DNA of 28,723 nt, taken from positions 1-28,723 of the forward strand of contig CAMYCE010000017.1 of the NCBI GenBank assembly GCA_947254205.1. The letters are read 5' to 3'. The notes beneath the pieces were generated by a model. That model worked only from the letters and a program-made list of their open reading frames with translations, did not search any database and was not told where the DNA came from. Of the stretch, positions 12,192 through 20,923 are shown piece after piece. Position 1 is the stretch's first letter. Each line of letters opens with the position of its first letter. The DNA comes from an uncultured Prevotellaceae bacterium (lineage in GTDB: Bacteria > Bacteroidota > Bacteroidia > Bacteroidales > Muribaculaceae). A program made the position numbers and the translations under genes.

Positions 12192-13838
12192 ATGGCAGAT
12201 ATACAAGAACAAATCAGTAAACTTTGTGCCGAGGCAACGTTTGATGCCGAGGGCGAGTTTTTGCTGGTGAATGTGCCCGATGAAAAGTGGCATTCACTTG
12301 CCAAAGCCTTGAAAGAGCAACTCCATTTCGATGTGTTGAGCGCATTGGTGGGCGTTGACTGGAAAGAGTCGTTGGGTTGCATGTATTACTTGACCAATTC
12401 TGAAACTCATGAAATGATTCATGTGAAGGTGGCTACTACCAATCGCGAAACACCTCGCTTGCACACCGTGAGCGATGTTTGGGCGGTTGCCAACTTTCAG
12501 GAACGTGAAGTTTATGACTTCTTTGGCATTGTGTTTATCAATCACCCCGACATGCGCCGTTTTTTCTTGCGCACCGACTGGGTGGGCTATCCCTTGCGCA
12601 AAGACTATGACGATAGCGACGCGACCAACCCACTGCGTCTCACACCCGAAGAAAATGAAGACGACACCTTTGCCCTTGTCGAAGATGAGAATGGCGAAAC
12701 AAAGCGTGTGAATAAAAAGGTGTTTGGTGCCGATGAATATGTCATCAACATTGGCCCTCAACACCCCTCTACCCATGGTGTGATGCGCTATCGTGCATCG
12801 ATCGATGGTGAGGTGGTGAAGAAGGTAGATATTGTGTCGGGCTATATTCATCGTGGCATTGAGAAGATGTGTGAAAGCCTCACCTATCAGCAGACGTTGC
12901 TCTACACCGAGCGCATGGACTACATGGCCGCTTTCATGAACCGCCATTGCACTTGCTTGTGCCTTGAAAAAGCATTAGGCATTGAGGTGCCTCATCGTGC
13001 CGAGCTCATACGCATGATGATGGACGAGTTGATGCGCCTGCACAGCCACTTGCTCTCCTATGGTTGCTTGACGATGGACCAAGGTGCTACAACAGCATTC
13101 TTCTACCCCTTCCGTGAGCGTGAATATATCTACGATATTTTTGACAAAACCTGTGGGGCCCGCATGTCGATGAGCTATGACTGCATTGGTGGTGTGGTGC
13201 GCGATGTGCACCCCGACTTTGTGCAAGACGTGCGCAACTTCTGCGATGTGCTTGAAAAACGCATTCCCGAATATCACCAACTCTTCTCAGGCAACGTGAT
13301 TGCACTGGGCCGCATGAAAGATGTGGGCATTCTCGACAAGGAAGATTGCTTGAACTATGCCATCACAGGCCCATCGGCTCGTGCTGCTGGTTTGCACTGC
13401 GACTTGCGCAAGACCAAGCCCTATTCACTCTACAACGAAGTTGAGTTTGACGAGATTGTGCTTGAAAATGGTGACAGCTATGACCGCTACATGGTGCGTC
13501 TCAAAGAAATGGAGCAAAGCATCAACATCTTGCGTCAATGTTGCGACATGATGGACAAGGAAGAAGGCAACGAGTATTGTGCCAAGGTGCCCAAGCTCAT
13601 CAAGCTGCCTGCCGGTCATTGGTATCAAGAGGTTGAGGCAAGCCGAGGCATCTTTGGCGTTTACATCGAGAGCGATGGCAATGCCAAGCCTTTCCAAAAG
13701 CCCTATCGCATGCACTTCCAGTCGCCATGCTTCAACTTGGTGGGTGTGGTTGACCTCACGTGCAAAAACAACCTCATTGCCGACTTAATTACCGTGACGG
13801 CATCACTCGACTTTGTGATACCCGACATCGACCGATAA
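12192..13838 (+). CDS. nuoCD: NADH-quinone oxidoreductase fused subunits C/D
   Basis: This 548-residue fusion joins NuoC (about 1-140) to NuoD (about 181-548). The NuoC signature is NFQEREVYDFFGIVFINHPD through GYPLRKDYD at 101-140. An acidic linker (about 150-178) follows. NuoD has INIGPQHPSTHGVMR with His191 and His195, and RMDY with Tyr244; by alignment to Thermus Nqo4, His195 and Tyr244 match the quinone-binding His38 and Tyr87. It ends in the family-typical PDIDR. The protein forms the quinone site with NuoB. The fusion is also found in E. coli and is usual in Bacteroides. It starts 77 nt after nuoB across an AT-rich gap. Confidence 0.95.
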   Translation: MADIQEQISKLCAEATFDAEGEFLLVNVPDEKWHSLAKALKEQLHFDVLSALVGVDWKESLGCMYYLTNSETHEMIHVKVATTNRETPRLHTVSDVWAVANFQEREVYDFFGIVFINHPDMRRFFLRTDWVGYPLRKDYDDSDATNPLRLTPEENEDDTFALVEDENGETKRVNKKVFGADEYVINIGPQHPSTHGVMRYRASIDGEVVKKVDIVSGYIHRGIEKMCESLTYQQTLLYTERMDYMAAFMNRHCTCLCLEKALGIEVPHRAELIRMMMDELMRLHSHLLSYGCLTMDQGATTAFFYPFREREYIYDIFDKTCGARMSMSYDCIGGVVRDVHPDFVQDVRNFCDVLEKRIPEYHQLFSGNVIALGRMKDVGILDKEDCLNYAITGPSARAAGLHCDLRKTKPYSLYNEVEFDEIVLENGDSYDRYMVRLKEMEQSINILRQCCDMMDKEEGNEYCAKVPKLIKLPAGHWYQEVEASRGIFGVYIESDGNAKPFQKPYRMHFQSPCFNLVGVVDLTCKNNLIADLITVTASLDFVIPDIDR

Positions 13839-13886
13839 TTAAACCCTAAACAAGAATTCTAACTACATTAAGATAATTAAGAGATT

Positions 13887-14963
13887 ATGTTTGACTTTGG
13901 TATAGTCACAAAATGGATTGATGACCTGCTCAATGGCTTCTTGCCCGGCTGGCTGTCGACAACGATAGAATGTGCCTTGGTGGGCGTGGCCCTGTTGCTC
14001 ATGTATTCCATCATCGCCATCATCTACATTTTCTATGAGCGCAAACTGTGTGCATGGATTCAATGTCGCCTTGGCCCCATGCGTGTGGGCCCTTGGGGTG
14101 TGATACAGGTGTTTGCCGATGTCATCAAGATTTTGACCAAGGAGATTGTTACCTTGTGGGGCACCGACCAATTCCTCTTTAAATTGGCACCCTACTTTGT
14201 GGTGATTTCGTCGATGTTGATGTTTGCATGCCTGCCTTGGGGCAATGGCTTGCAGGTGATCGACATGAATATTGGAGTGTTTTTCATTGTTGCTGTGTCG
14301 TCGATTGGTGTGCTGGGCATCTTGCTGGCAGGCTGGTCGAGCAATAGCAAGTACACACTCATTGGTGCCATGCGCAGTGGTGCTCAAATGGTGAGCTATG
14401 AACTCTCGGTTGGGCTGTCGATGTTGACCGTGGTGGTTCTTGCAGGCACCATGAGCATTGGTGGCATTGTTGATGCACAAAGCAATGGCTGGTTTATCTT
14501 CACCGGCCACGTTCCTGCTATTATTGCCTTTATTATCTATATTATAGCCGCCAATGCCGAGAACAACCGTGGCCCCTTCGACCTTGCCGAGGCCGAGCAT
14601 GAGCTCACGGCCGGCTACCACACCGAGTATTCGGGTATCCACTTTGGTTTCTTCTATTTGGCCGAATACCTAAACCTCTTTATTGTGAGCGGTATTGCAG
14701 CATTGCTCTTCTTGGGTGGCTGGATGCCCTTGCATGTGTCGGGTTGGGAAGCTTTCAACAATGTGATGGACTATATCCCATCGCCCCTTTGGTTCTTGGG
14801 CAAGGCATTCTTCATGTCGTTTATCTTCATGTGGATTCGCTGGTCGTTCCCCCGTGTGCGCATCGACCAAATGCTCAAGCTCGAGTGGAACTATCTCATG
14901 CCCATCTCGCTCTTTAACCTTGCACTCATGGCACTGTGTGTGTCATTTGGATTAACGTTCTGA
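13887..14963 (+). CDS. nuoH: NADH-quinone oxidoreductase subunit H
   Basis: The 358-residue multi-spanning protein links the quinone cavity to the proton channels. Family motifs are visible: ERKLCAWIQCRLGPMRVGPWG at about 51-71 and NRGPFDLAEAEHELTAGYHTEYSG at about 227-250, with the acidic cluster of the quinone-linked E-channel. About eight membrane helices are predicted, and the length is slightly above E. coli's 325. It follows nuoCD by 48 nt. Unusually, nuoI does not come next: atpD starts 49 nt downstream and nuoI is displaced by about 7 kb. Confidence 0.95.
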   Translation: MFDFGIVTKWIDDLLNGFLPGWLSTTIECALVGVALLLMYSIIAIIYIFYERKLCAWIQCRLGPMRVGPWGVIQVFADVIKILTKEIVTLWGTDQFLFKLAPYFVVISSMLMFACLPWGNGLQVIDMNIGVFFIVAVSSIGVLGILLAGWSSNSKYTLIGAMRSGAQMVSYELSVGLSMLTVVVLAGTMSIGGIVDAQSNGWFIFTGHVPAIIAFIIYIIAANAENNRGPFDLAEAEHELTAGYHTEYSGIHFGFFYLAEYLNLFIVSGIAALLFLGGWMPLHVSGWEAFNNVMDYIPSPLWFLGKAFFMSFIFMWIRWSFPRVRIDQMLKLEWNYLMPISLFNLALMALCVSFGLTF

Positions 14964-15012
14964 TATTAAGACAATTTTTTAATTAAACAAATAGTAATAC
15001 ATTTTCGTGATT

Positions 15013-16518
15013 ATGGCAGATAATTATGGAAAAATAACCCAAGTAATTGGACCTGTGGTCGATATTGCTTTCGATGGCGACGACTCCAAAGTGCCCGACA
15101 TCTACACCGCTCTCTCGGTGGAACGTCATGATGGAACCGAAGTCATTCTTGAAGTGGAGCAACACATTGGTGAAAACACCGTGCGTTGCGTTGCCATGGA
15201 TAGTACCGATGGTCTGCAACGTGGAACCAAAGTGAAAAACATGGGACAACCCATCACAGTTCCCACAGGCGAACAAGTCAAGGGACGCCTTCTCAATGTG
15301 ATTGGCCAGCCTATCGACCACCTCACCGACTTGAAAGGTGGCAATCGTCGAGCCATTCACCAGCCGTCTCCTGAGTTTTCCGACCTGTCGATTTCGCAAG
15401 AAATCCTCTACACAGGCATCAAGGTAATCGACTTGATCGAGCCCTTTTCCAAGGGTGGTAAGATTGGTCTGTTTGGTGGTGCTGGTGTGGGTAAAACCGT
15501 GCTTATCCAGGAACTTATCCACAACATTGCTCACGGATTGAACGGCTACTCGGTGTTTACCGGTGTGGGCGAGCGCACCCGTGAAGGTAACGACCTCTTG
15601 CGCGAAATGATTGAGAGTGGCGTTATCAAGTATGGCGACAAGTTCAAAGAAAACATGGCCAAGGGCGAGTGGAATCTCGACGAGGTTGACATGAAAGCCG
15701 TTGAAGAGTCGCAAGTGACCCTTGTGTTTGGTCAAATGAATGAGCCTCCCGGTGCACGCTTGCGTGTGGCATTGTCGGGCTTGACAGTGGCCGAGCAATT
15801 CCGCGACCAAGATGGTGGTGGCAAAGATATTCTCTTGTTCATGGACAACATCTTCCGTTTCACTCAGGCTGGTAGCGAGGTGTCGGCTCTCTTGGGTCGC
15901 ATGCCTTCGGCTGTGGGCTATCAACCCACCCTGGCCTCCGAAATGGGTAAGTTGCAAGAGCGCATCACCTCGACCAAGAACGGCTCTATCACCTCGGTTC
16001 AGGCTGTGTATGTGCCTGCCGACGACTTGACCGACCCTGCTCCTGCCACAACCTTTAGCTTCCTTGATGCAACCACAGTGCTCAACCGCAAGATTACCGA
16101 GCTTGGTATCTATCCTGCTGTCGACCCTCTGGCTTCAACATCGCGCATCATGGACCCCCACGTGATTGGTCAAGAACACTACGATGTGGCTCAAAGTGTG
16201 ATTCACTTGCTCCAAAAATATCAGGAGTTGCAAGATATTATCGCAATTCTTGGTGTTGATGAGTTGAGCGATGCCGATAAACTGGTGGTGGCTCGTGCCC
16301 GTCGTGCACAACGTTTCTTCTCGCAACCCTTCTATGTTGCCGAGCAGTTCACCGGTGTGCCCGGTGTGATGGTTCCGCTCAACGAAACCATTCGTGGCTT
16401 CAAGATGATTCTCGAAGGCGAAGTCGACGAGCTGCCCGAGCAGGCATTCCTCAATGTGGGAACAATCGACGAAGCTATTGCCAAGGGCAAGAAGATGCTT
16501 GAAGAAATTAAGAAGTAG
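15013..16518 (+). CDS. atpD: F1Fo ATP synthase subunit beta
   Basis: This is the 501-residue catalytic F1 subunit. The ATG at 15013 (MADNYGKITQVIGPVVDIAF) is preferred to the GTG six bases upstream. The Walker A GGAGVGKT is at 155-162, the catalytic Glu-Arg in GVGERTREGNDL is Glu187-Arg188, Walker B is in ILLFMDNIFRF, and the DELSEED equivalent reads DELSDAD near residue 416. It makes or hydrolyses ATP at the alpha-beta interface. As in other Bacteroidota the F1Fo cluster opens with atpD-atpC, but here it lies directly behind nuoH. A structured RNA element occupies the 107-nt gap to atpC. Confidence 0.97.
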   Translation: MADNYGKITQVIGPVVDIAFDGDDSKVPDIYTALSVERHDGTEVILEVEQHIGENTVRCVAMDSTDGLQRGTKVKNMGQPITVPTGEQVKGRLLNVIGQPIDHLTDLKGGNRRAIHQPSPEFSDLSISQEILYTGIKVIDLIEPFSKGGKIGLFGGAGVGKTVLIQELIHNIAHGLNGYSVFTGVGERTREGNDLLREMIESGVIKYGDKFKENMAKGEWNLDEVDMKAVEESQVTLVFGQMNEPPGARLRVALSGLTVAEQFRDQDGGGKDILLFMDNIFRFTQAGSEVSALLGRMPSAVGYQPTLASEMGKLQERITSTKNGSITSVQAVYVPADDLTDPAPATTFSFLDATTVLNRKITELGIYPAVDPLASTSRIMDPHVIGQEHYDVAQSVIHLLQKYQELQDIIAILGVDELSDADKLVVARARRAQRFFSQPFYVAEQFTGVPGVMVPLNETIRGFKMILEGEVDELPEQAFLNVGTIDEAIAKGKKMLEEIKK

Positions 16519-16525
16519 TTGCGAC

Positions 16526-16593
16526 GACTTGCATTTTGGTTGCTCACAGCCTCATGAGAGGCGATAACCGAGCAACGCCTTGAAAGGCAAGTC
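16526..16593 (+). ncRNA. Nested RNA stem structure in the atpD-atpC gap
   Basis: Three nested inverted repeats fill the gap: GACTTGC (16526-16532) with GCAAGTC (16587-16593), GTTGCTC (16539-16545) with GAGCAAC (16570-16576), and GCCTC (16549-16553) with GAGGC (16558-16562) around an ATGA loop. A competing hairpin, GCCT-TGAA-AGGC, lies at 16577-16588. There is no T-run, so it is not a plain terminator. It may stabilise or process the mRNA between the three-copy beta and one-copy epsilon genes. Confidence 0.55.
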
Positions 16594-16625
16594 AAGAATT
16601 ATTTTAAGATTAAAAATTATAAAAC

Positions 16626-16862
16626 ATGACACTTAAAATTATATCGGCCGAGAAAATTGAGTTTGAAGGCACCGTTCAATCGGTGACTCTGCCTGGAACC
16701 ATGGGTTTGTTTCAGGTGCTCAACAACCATGCTGCGCTCATCTCGTCGCTTGTGCCAGGCACCATGACCTATGTTGTGGCCGAGGGCCAAAACGAGACTC
16801 GCGACATAGCCGGCGGAGTGGTCGATATCAAAGATAATGTAGTGTCGGTGTGTCTATATTAA
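16626..16862 (+). CDS. atpC: F1Fo ATP synthase subunit epsilon (short form)
   Basis: The 78-residue protein matches only the N-terminal beta-sandwich of epsilon (MTLKIISAEKIEFEG, LPGTMGLFQVLNNHAALISSL). The C-terminal two-helix arm that inhibits ATP hydrolysis in E. coli epsilon (about 138 residues) is absent; the frame ends naturally at a stop with no sign of truncation. Short epsilons are common in Bacteroidota. It binds gamma and the c-ring in the central stalk. Without the helical arm, epsilon-type inhibition of ATPase is unlikely. It is followed after 9 nt by atpB. Confidence 0.93.
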   Translation: MTLKIISAEKIEFEGTVQSVTLPGTMGLFQVLNNHAALISSLVPGTMTYVVAEGQNETRDIAGGVVDIKDNVVSVCLY

Positions 16863-16871
16863 TTTAATGTT

Positions 16872-17969
16872 ATGAAGAAGGTAATTACTGCGGTTGTTGC
16901 ATTGATGGTTGTGGCTCTCATGGCTCTTGGTTTCATGCAAGCTACACAGCATCATTTCGACACCGACAAAATTCCCGATGCCAAAGGCATTATCTTTGAG
17001 CATTTGGGCGATAGCTATAGCTGGGAGGTTCCTTTCTCTCATGACTGCAAAATTCCATTGCCATGCATTGTGCAAGACATCAAGGGTGACTGGCATGTGT
17101 TTTCATCGGCCCACATCAACCACGGGCAAGTCTATGAGGCTGCTCCCGGGGTGAGCTTTAAGGTCGACGAAACCGAAGTCCATCACAACCGCCTTGTGCA
17201 AGTAGAGGCCGATGGAGGAAAGGATTATAGACCACTCGATTTCTCGTTTACTAAAAACGCGCTCGGCATCTTCATTGCAGCCTTTGTGGTGATTTTGCTC
17301 GTGTTTAAAGTGCGAGGTTGGCACAAAAAGCATGGCATGAAAGCACCCCGCAAGGGCACTGCCTTTCTTGAGGTTATTGTCGACTTTGTCTACAACGACA
17401 CCATTCGCCCCATCATGGGAAGGGAAGCTCCAAAATATGCACCCTACTTGCTCACAGCCTTCTTTTTCATTCTCACAATGAACTTGCTGGGCTTGATCGT
17501 GATATTCCCCGGTGGTGCCAACCTGACCGGCAACTTGGCTGTGACAATGTTTCTTGCAGTGTGCACATTCTTGGTGACCAACTTCACCGGAACTAAGCAC
17601 TATTGGAAAGATTTGTTTTGGCCCGATGTGCCCATGATGTTGAAGTGTCCCGTGCCACTGATGCCTGTGATTGAGATATTTGGTGTTTTCACCAAGCCAT
17701 TCGCCCTCATGATTCGTCTTTTTGCCAACATGATGGGTGGCCACATGGTTGTGATTGTGTTCACCATGCTCATCTTCATCTTCTCGGCCATGTATGGCTG
17801 GGTAGCAGGAGCAGGCACCACTGTGCTCTCGTTGGCATTGTCGCTCTTCATGTTGCTTCTCGACACTTTGGTGAGCTTCATTCAAGCCTATGTGTTCACC
17901 ATTCTCTCAACTATGTTTATCTTCATGGCTCATGTGCATGAAGAGGAGCATGAATCAATCGAAAAATAA
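16872..17969 (+). CDS. atpB: F1Fo ATP synthase subunit a with N-terminal extension
   Basis: This 365-residue subunit forms the proton half-channels against the c-ring. The essential Arg is Arg282 in ALMIRLFANMMGGH, equivalent to E. coli Arg210, and the C-terminal helices are conserved. Unlike the E. coli form (about 271 residues) it starts with a signal-like segment (1-22) and an approximately 100-residue hydrophilic, His/Asp-rich region (about 25-125) before the first channel helix at about 128-146, presumably on the outer face. Similar long subunit a forms occur in Bacteroidota. The C-terminus is HVHEEEHESIEK. No atpI-like gene lies between atpC and atpB. Confidence 0.95.
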   Translation: MKKVITAVVALMVVALMALGFMQATQHHFDTDKIPDAKGIIFEHLGDSYSWEVPFSHDCKIPLPCIVQDIKGDWHVFSSAHINHGQVYEAAPGVSFKVDETEVHHNRLVQVEADGGKDYRPLDFSFTKNALGIFIAAFVVILLVFKVRGWHKKHGMKAPRKGTAFLEVIVDFVYNDTIRPIMGREAPKYAPYLLTAFFFILTMNLLGLIVIFPGGANLTGNLAVTMFLAVCTFLVTNFTGTKHYWKDLFWPDVPMMLKCPVPLMPVIEIFGVFTKPFALMIRLFANMMGGHMVVIVFTMLIFIFSAMYGWVAGAGTTVLSLALSLFMLLLDTLVSFIQAYVFTILSTMFIFMAHVHEEEHESIEK

Positions 17970-18009
17970 TAATTAAAACAAATAAACAAACAATTAAAAA
18001 ATTAATATT

Positions 18010-18255
18010 ATGTTAAGTATGATTTTAGCAGATGCTGCTATCGCATTATTGGGCGCAGGTTTAGGTGCTGGTATCGCTGCAATTGCAGCCGGTCTTGGTA
18101 TTGGTAAAATTGGTGGTTCGGCCATGGAAGCTATTGCTCGTCAACCCGAGGCTACCGGTGATATCCGTAGTAACATGATTGTGATTGCTGCCCTCATCGA
18201 GGGTGTTGCATTCTTTGCACTCATTGTTTGTATCCTCTGTATTTTCATGAAGTAA
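18010..18255 (+). CDS. atpE: F1Fo ATP synthase subunit c
   Basis: The 81-residue hairpin of two helices forms the rotor ring. The polar loop ARQPEATGDIRSNM is at 43-56. The ion-binding carboxylate is Glu64 in IAALIEGVAFF. Sodium-type c-subunits carry Gln in helix 1 and Ser/Thr after the Glu; here the aligned positions are Ile and Gly65, so proton coupling is inferred. Helix 1 has a Gly/Ala-rich packing pattern (GAGLGAGIAAIAAGLGIG). It has its own AT-rich 40-nt leader, fitting the high copy number the c-ring needs. Confidence 0.96.
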   Translation: MLSMILADAAIALLGAGLGAGIAAIAAGLGIGKIGGSAMEAIARQPEATGDIRSNMIVIAALIEGVAFFALIVCILCIFMK

Positions 18256-18267
18256 TAAACAGCCGGT

Positions 18268-18765
18268 ATGGAATTGTTTGTTCCTGAATTTGGCCTGGTG
18301 TTTTGGATGTTTGTGGCATTCTCGTGCCTCTATTTCATCCTGGCAATATATGCATGGCCCTTCATTATCACGTCGATGGAAAAACGCGCCGACTTGATAG
18401 ATAAAGGTGTGGCCTATGCACAAGAGGCAAAGTCGCATCTTGATAATGCCAAAGCTGAAGCCGAACAGGTGATTGCTGAAGCTCGCAAACAACAGGCTGA
18501 TATTCTTCGCGATGCAGCAAAGATGAAGACTCAAATCATTGAGGAAGCTAAAAATGCTGCAACTCTCGAAGCCAAAAAAGTGACTGATGCTGCTCAGGTT
18601 TCTATCGACCAAGCTCGCAAGGAATCGGAGAAGCAGTTGCGCCAAGAAGTTGGAGCCTATGCTCTGCAAATTGCCGAGCAAGTCATTCGTCGCAACATGG
18701 CCAATGACGAAGCCCAAAAGAACTTGGTGGATAAATTGTTGAACGAGGTTGAGTCTAAAAATTAG
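18268..18765 (+). CDS. atpF: F1Fo ATP synthase subunit b
   Basis: The 165-residue peripheral-stalk subunit has one N-terminal membrane helix (about 9-33, GLVFWMFVAFSCLYFILAIY) and a long charged Ala/Lys/Glu-rich helix (about 38-160) typical of the b dimer. It holds F1 to Fo with delta. The start is 12 nt after the atpE stop. A single b gene is present, so a homodimer is expected. Confidence 0.94.
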   Translation: MELFVPEFGLVFWMFVAFSCLYFILAIYAWPFIITSMEKRADLIDKGVAYAQEAKSHLDNAKAEAEQVIAEARKQQADILRDAAKMKTQIIEEAKNAATLEAKKVTDAAQVSIDQARKESEKQLRQEVGAYALQIAEQVIRRNMANDEAQKNLVDKLLNEVESKN

Positions 18766-18771
18766 TAAATT

Positions 18772-19311
18772 ATGAACGACGGACTTATTCCAAATCGATA
18801 TGCCAAAGCCCTTTTTAAGTTTGCCTCCGAGCGTGGCGAGCAAGCAGGGGTATACAACGAGATGAAACAGCTCGAGCAAAGCTATGCCACCAGTGCAGGC
18901 TTAAACGAGGCTGTGAGCAACCCGTTTATCGCTGTCGAGGAAAAGGAAAAAGTGCTTTTGACTGCTACCGGAGCAACTGCTGGTGGAGCTCTCGACCGCT
19001 TCATGTTACTCGTTATTGAGAAAAACCGCGTTGACTACTTGCGTTCCATGGCGTTGGCCTATGTGAAACTATATCGCCAAACCTGTGGAATAGCTAGCGT
19101 TGACATTGCAACAGCATCACCAATGCCCGATAGCGAGGTCAACGGAATTGTAGATGTGGTCAAGAAACACCTGGGCAGCAAGCAACTTGAGCTGGCTGTG
19201 CACGTTGATGAGAGCCTCATTGGTGGGTTCACAATCAATGTCGATGGCCAGGTGCTCGACGCATCGGTAAAAAATGAATTAAAAAAATTGCGTTTAAAAC
19301 TCCTAAGTTAA
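18772..19311 (+). CDS. atpH: F1Fo ATP synthase subunit delta
   Basis: The 179-residue subunit caps F1 and joins it to the b stalk. The N-terminus IPNRYAKALFKFASERG is the family-typical start, and the C-terminus has the conserved DESLIGGFTINVDGQVLDASVKNELKKL pattern (shown here as separate elements: SLIGGF, VLDASV, LKKLR). The gene begins 6 nt after atpF and ends 4 nt before atpA, so translation of b, delta and alpha is tightly linked. Confidence 0.94.
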   Translation: MNDGLIPNRYAKALFKFASERGEQAGVYNEMKQLEQSYATSAGLNEAVSNPFIAVEEKEKVLLTATGATAGGALDRFMLLVIEKNRVDYLRSMALAYVKLYRQTCGIASVDIATASPMPDSEVNGIVDVVKKHLGSKQLELAVHVDESLIGGFTINVDGQVLDASVKNELKKLRLKLLS

Positions 19312-19315
19312 AGAG

Positions 19316-20893
19316 ATGATAAACCCAAGTGAGATTTCTGATATACTGAAACAACAACTCAGCGAGGTCCAGCAAAAGGTCTCGTTTGAGGAGGTTGGTA
19401 CAGTGCTTGAGGTTGGCGATGGTGTTGCCCACGTCTATGGCCTTGAAAATGTTGAGGCCAACGAGCTCGTTGAGTTCGAGAATGGTGTGACAGGTGTTGC
19501 CATGAACCTTGAGGAAAGCAACGTCGGTGTTATCCTGATGGACAAGGTTGATTCGGTTGCCGAGGGAATGAGCGTAAAGCGCACAGGCCAAATCGCTTCT
19601 ATTCCCGTGGGTGAAGGCCTATTGGGGCGTGTAATCAATGTTCTGGGCGAACCCATCGACGGCAAAGGACCCATCGAGGGCGAGCTATTGCGCTTGCCAC
19701 TCGAGCGCAAGGCTCCTGGTGTGATTTTCCGTCAGCCAGTGAATCAGCCTTTGCAGACCGGTCTCAAGGCTATCGACTCGATGATTCCCATTGGCCGTGG
19801 CCAGCGCGAGCTCATCATTGGCGACCGCCAAATTGGTAAGACTGCTATTGCTGTCGACACTATTATCAACCAAAAAGCCGGATATGAGGCTGGAAAGCCC
19901 GTTTATTGCATCTATGTTGCTATTGGACAAAAGGCTTCGACCGTGGCTACACTGGTCAACACTCTCACCAAGCATGGAGCAATGGACTATTCTATCATCA
20001 TTGCCGCCACTGCAAGCGACTCGGCCGCCATGCGCTACTATGCCCCGTTTGCAGGAGCCGCCATTGGTGAATATTTCCGCGATTCAGGTCGCGATGCTCT
20101 TGTGGTGTATGACGACTTGTCGAAGCAAGCCGTTGCCTATCGTGAGCTTTCGCTCATCTTGAAGCGTCCTTCGGGTCGTGAAGCCTATCCTGGCGATATT
20201 TTCTATTTGCACAGTCGCTTGCTCGAGCGTGCTGCCAAAATCAACGACAACCAAGCCGTGGCAGCAGCCATGAACGACCTTCCCGAGGCTCTTCGCCCCA
20301 TGGTGAAGGGTGGTGGATCGCTCACAGCATTGCCCATTATTGAAACACAGGCAGGCGACGTGTCGGCCTATATTCCCACCAATGTGATTTCCATTACCGA
20401 CGGTCAAATTTATCTTGAGTCGTCGCTGTTCAACAACGGTATTCGTCCTGCAGTGAATGTGGGTATCTCGGTATCGCGTGTGGGCGGAAATGCGCAAATC
20501 AAGTGCATGAAGAAGGTGGCTGGTACGCTCAAAATTGCCCAAGCACAGTTCCGCGAGCTTGAGTCGTTCACCAAGTTTGGTGGCGACATCGACCCTGTGA
20601 CTGCCCGCACCATCGACACTGGTCGCAAAAATGAGCGTCTGCTTGTGCAACCCCAATATGAGCCAGTGGCCGTTGAGGAGCAAGTGGCCGTGATTTATTG
20701 CGGTGTGAATGGCCTGCTCGAAAAAGTGCCCATGGACAAGGTGGCCGAGTTTGAAAAACTGTTTATCCAGTATCTGCACGCCAAGCATCAGGCCGATGTG
20801 CTCGATGTGCTCAAGGCAGGCAAGATCGACGATGATGTGACAGCCAAGCTCACCGCCGCTGCACGAGAAATTGCGGGTAAATACACAGCCTAA
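19316..20893 (+). CDS. atpA: F1Fo ATP synthase subunit alpha
   Basis: The 525-residue non-catalytic F1 subunit has Walker A GDRQIGKT at 169-176 and the conserved Arg finger Arg388 in GISVSRVGG. The N-terminal barrel (25-95) and the C-terminal helical domain are intact. Compared with E. coli alpha there is an insert near residues 310-333 (NDNQAVAAAMNDLPEALRPM) before GGGSLTALPIIETQ, a region of the nucleotide domain surface; I believe this is typical of Bacteroidota. The start ATG lies 4 nt after atpH. Confidence 0.97.
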   Translation: MINPSEISDILKQQLSEVQQKVSFEEVGTVLEVGDGVAHVYGLENVEANELVEFENGVTGVAMNLEESNVGVILMDKVDSVAEGMSVKRTGQIASIPVGEGLLGRVINVLGEPIDGKGPIEGELLRLPLERKAPGVIFRQPVNQPLQTGLKAIDSMIPIGRGQRELIIGDRQIGKTAIAVDTIINQKAGYEAGKPVYCIYVAIGQKASTVATLVNTLTKHGAMDYSIIIAATASDSAAMRYYAPFAGAAIGEYFRDSGRDALVVYDDLSKQAVAYRELSLILKRPSGREAYPGDIFYLHSRLLERAAKINDNQAVAAAMNDLPEALRPMVKGGGSLTALPIIETQAGDVSAYIPTNVISITDGQIYLESSLFNNGIRPAVNVGISVSRVGGNAQIKCMKKVAGTLKIAQAQFRELESFTKFGGDIDPVTARTIDTGRKNERLLVQPQYEPVAVEEQVAVIYCGVNGLLEKVPMDKVAEFEKLFIQYLHAKHQADVLDVLKAGKIDDDVTAKLTAAAREIAGKYTA

Positions 20894-20923
20894 TGAGTTT
20901 AATGGAGAAATAACAACCAAGGT

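Noticed and set aside
14964..15012. Internal promoter in front of atpD
   Set aside because: TACATTTT at 14998-15005 only partly matches the -7 consensus and there is no good -33 box at the right spacing.
14983..15957. Minus-strand 324-codon frame opposite atpD
   Set aside because: It is fully antisense to the highly conserved atpD and has shadow-like His/Thr-rich composition.
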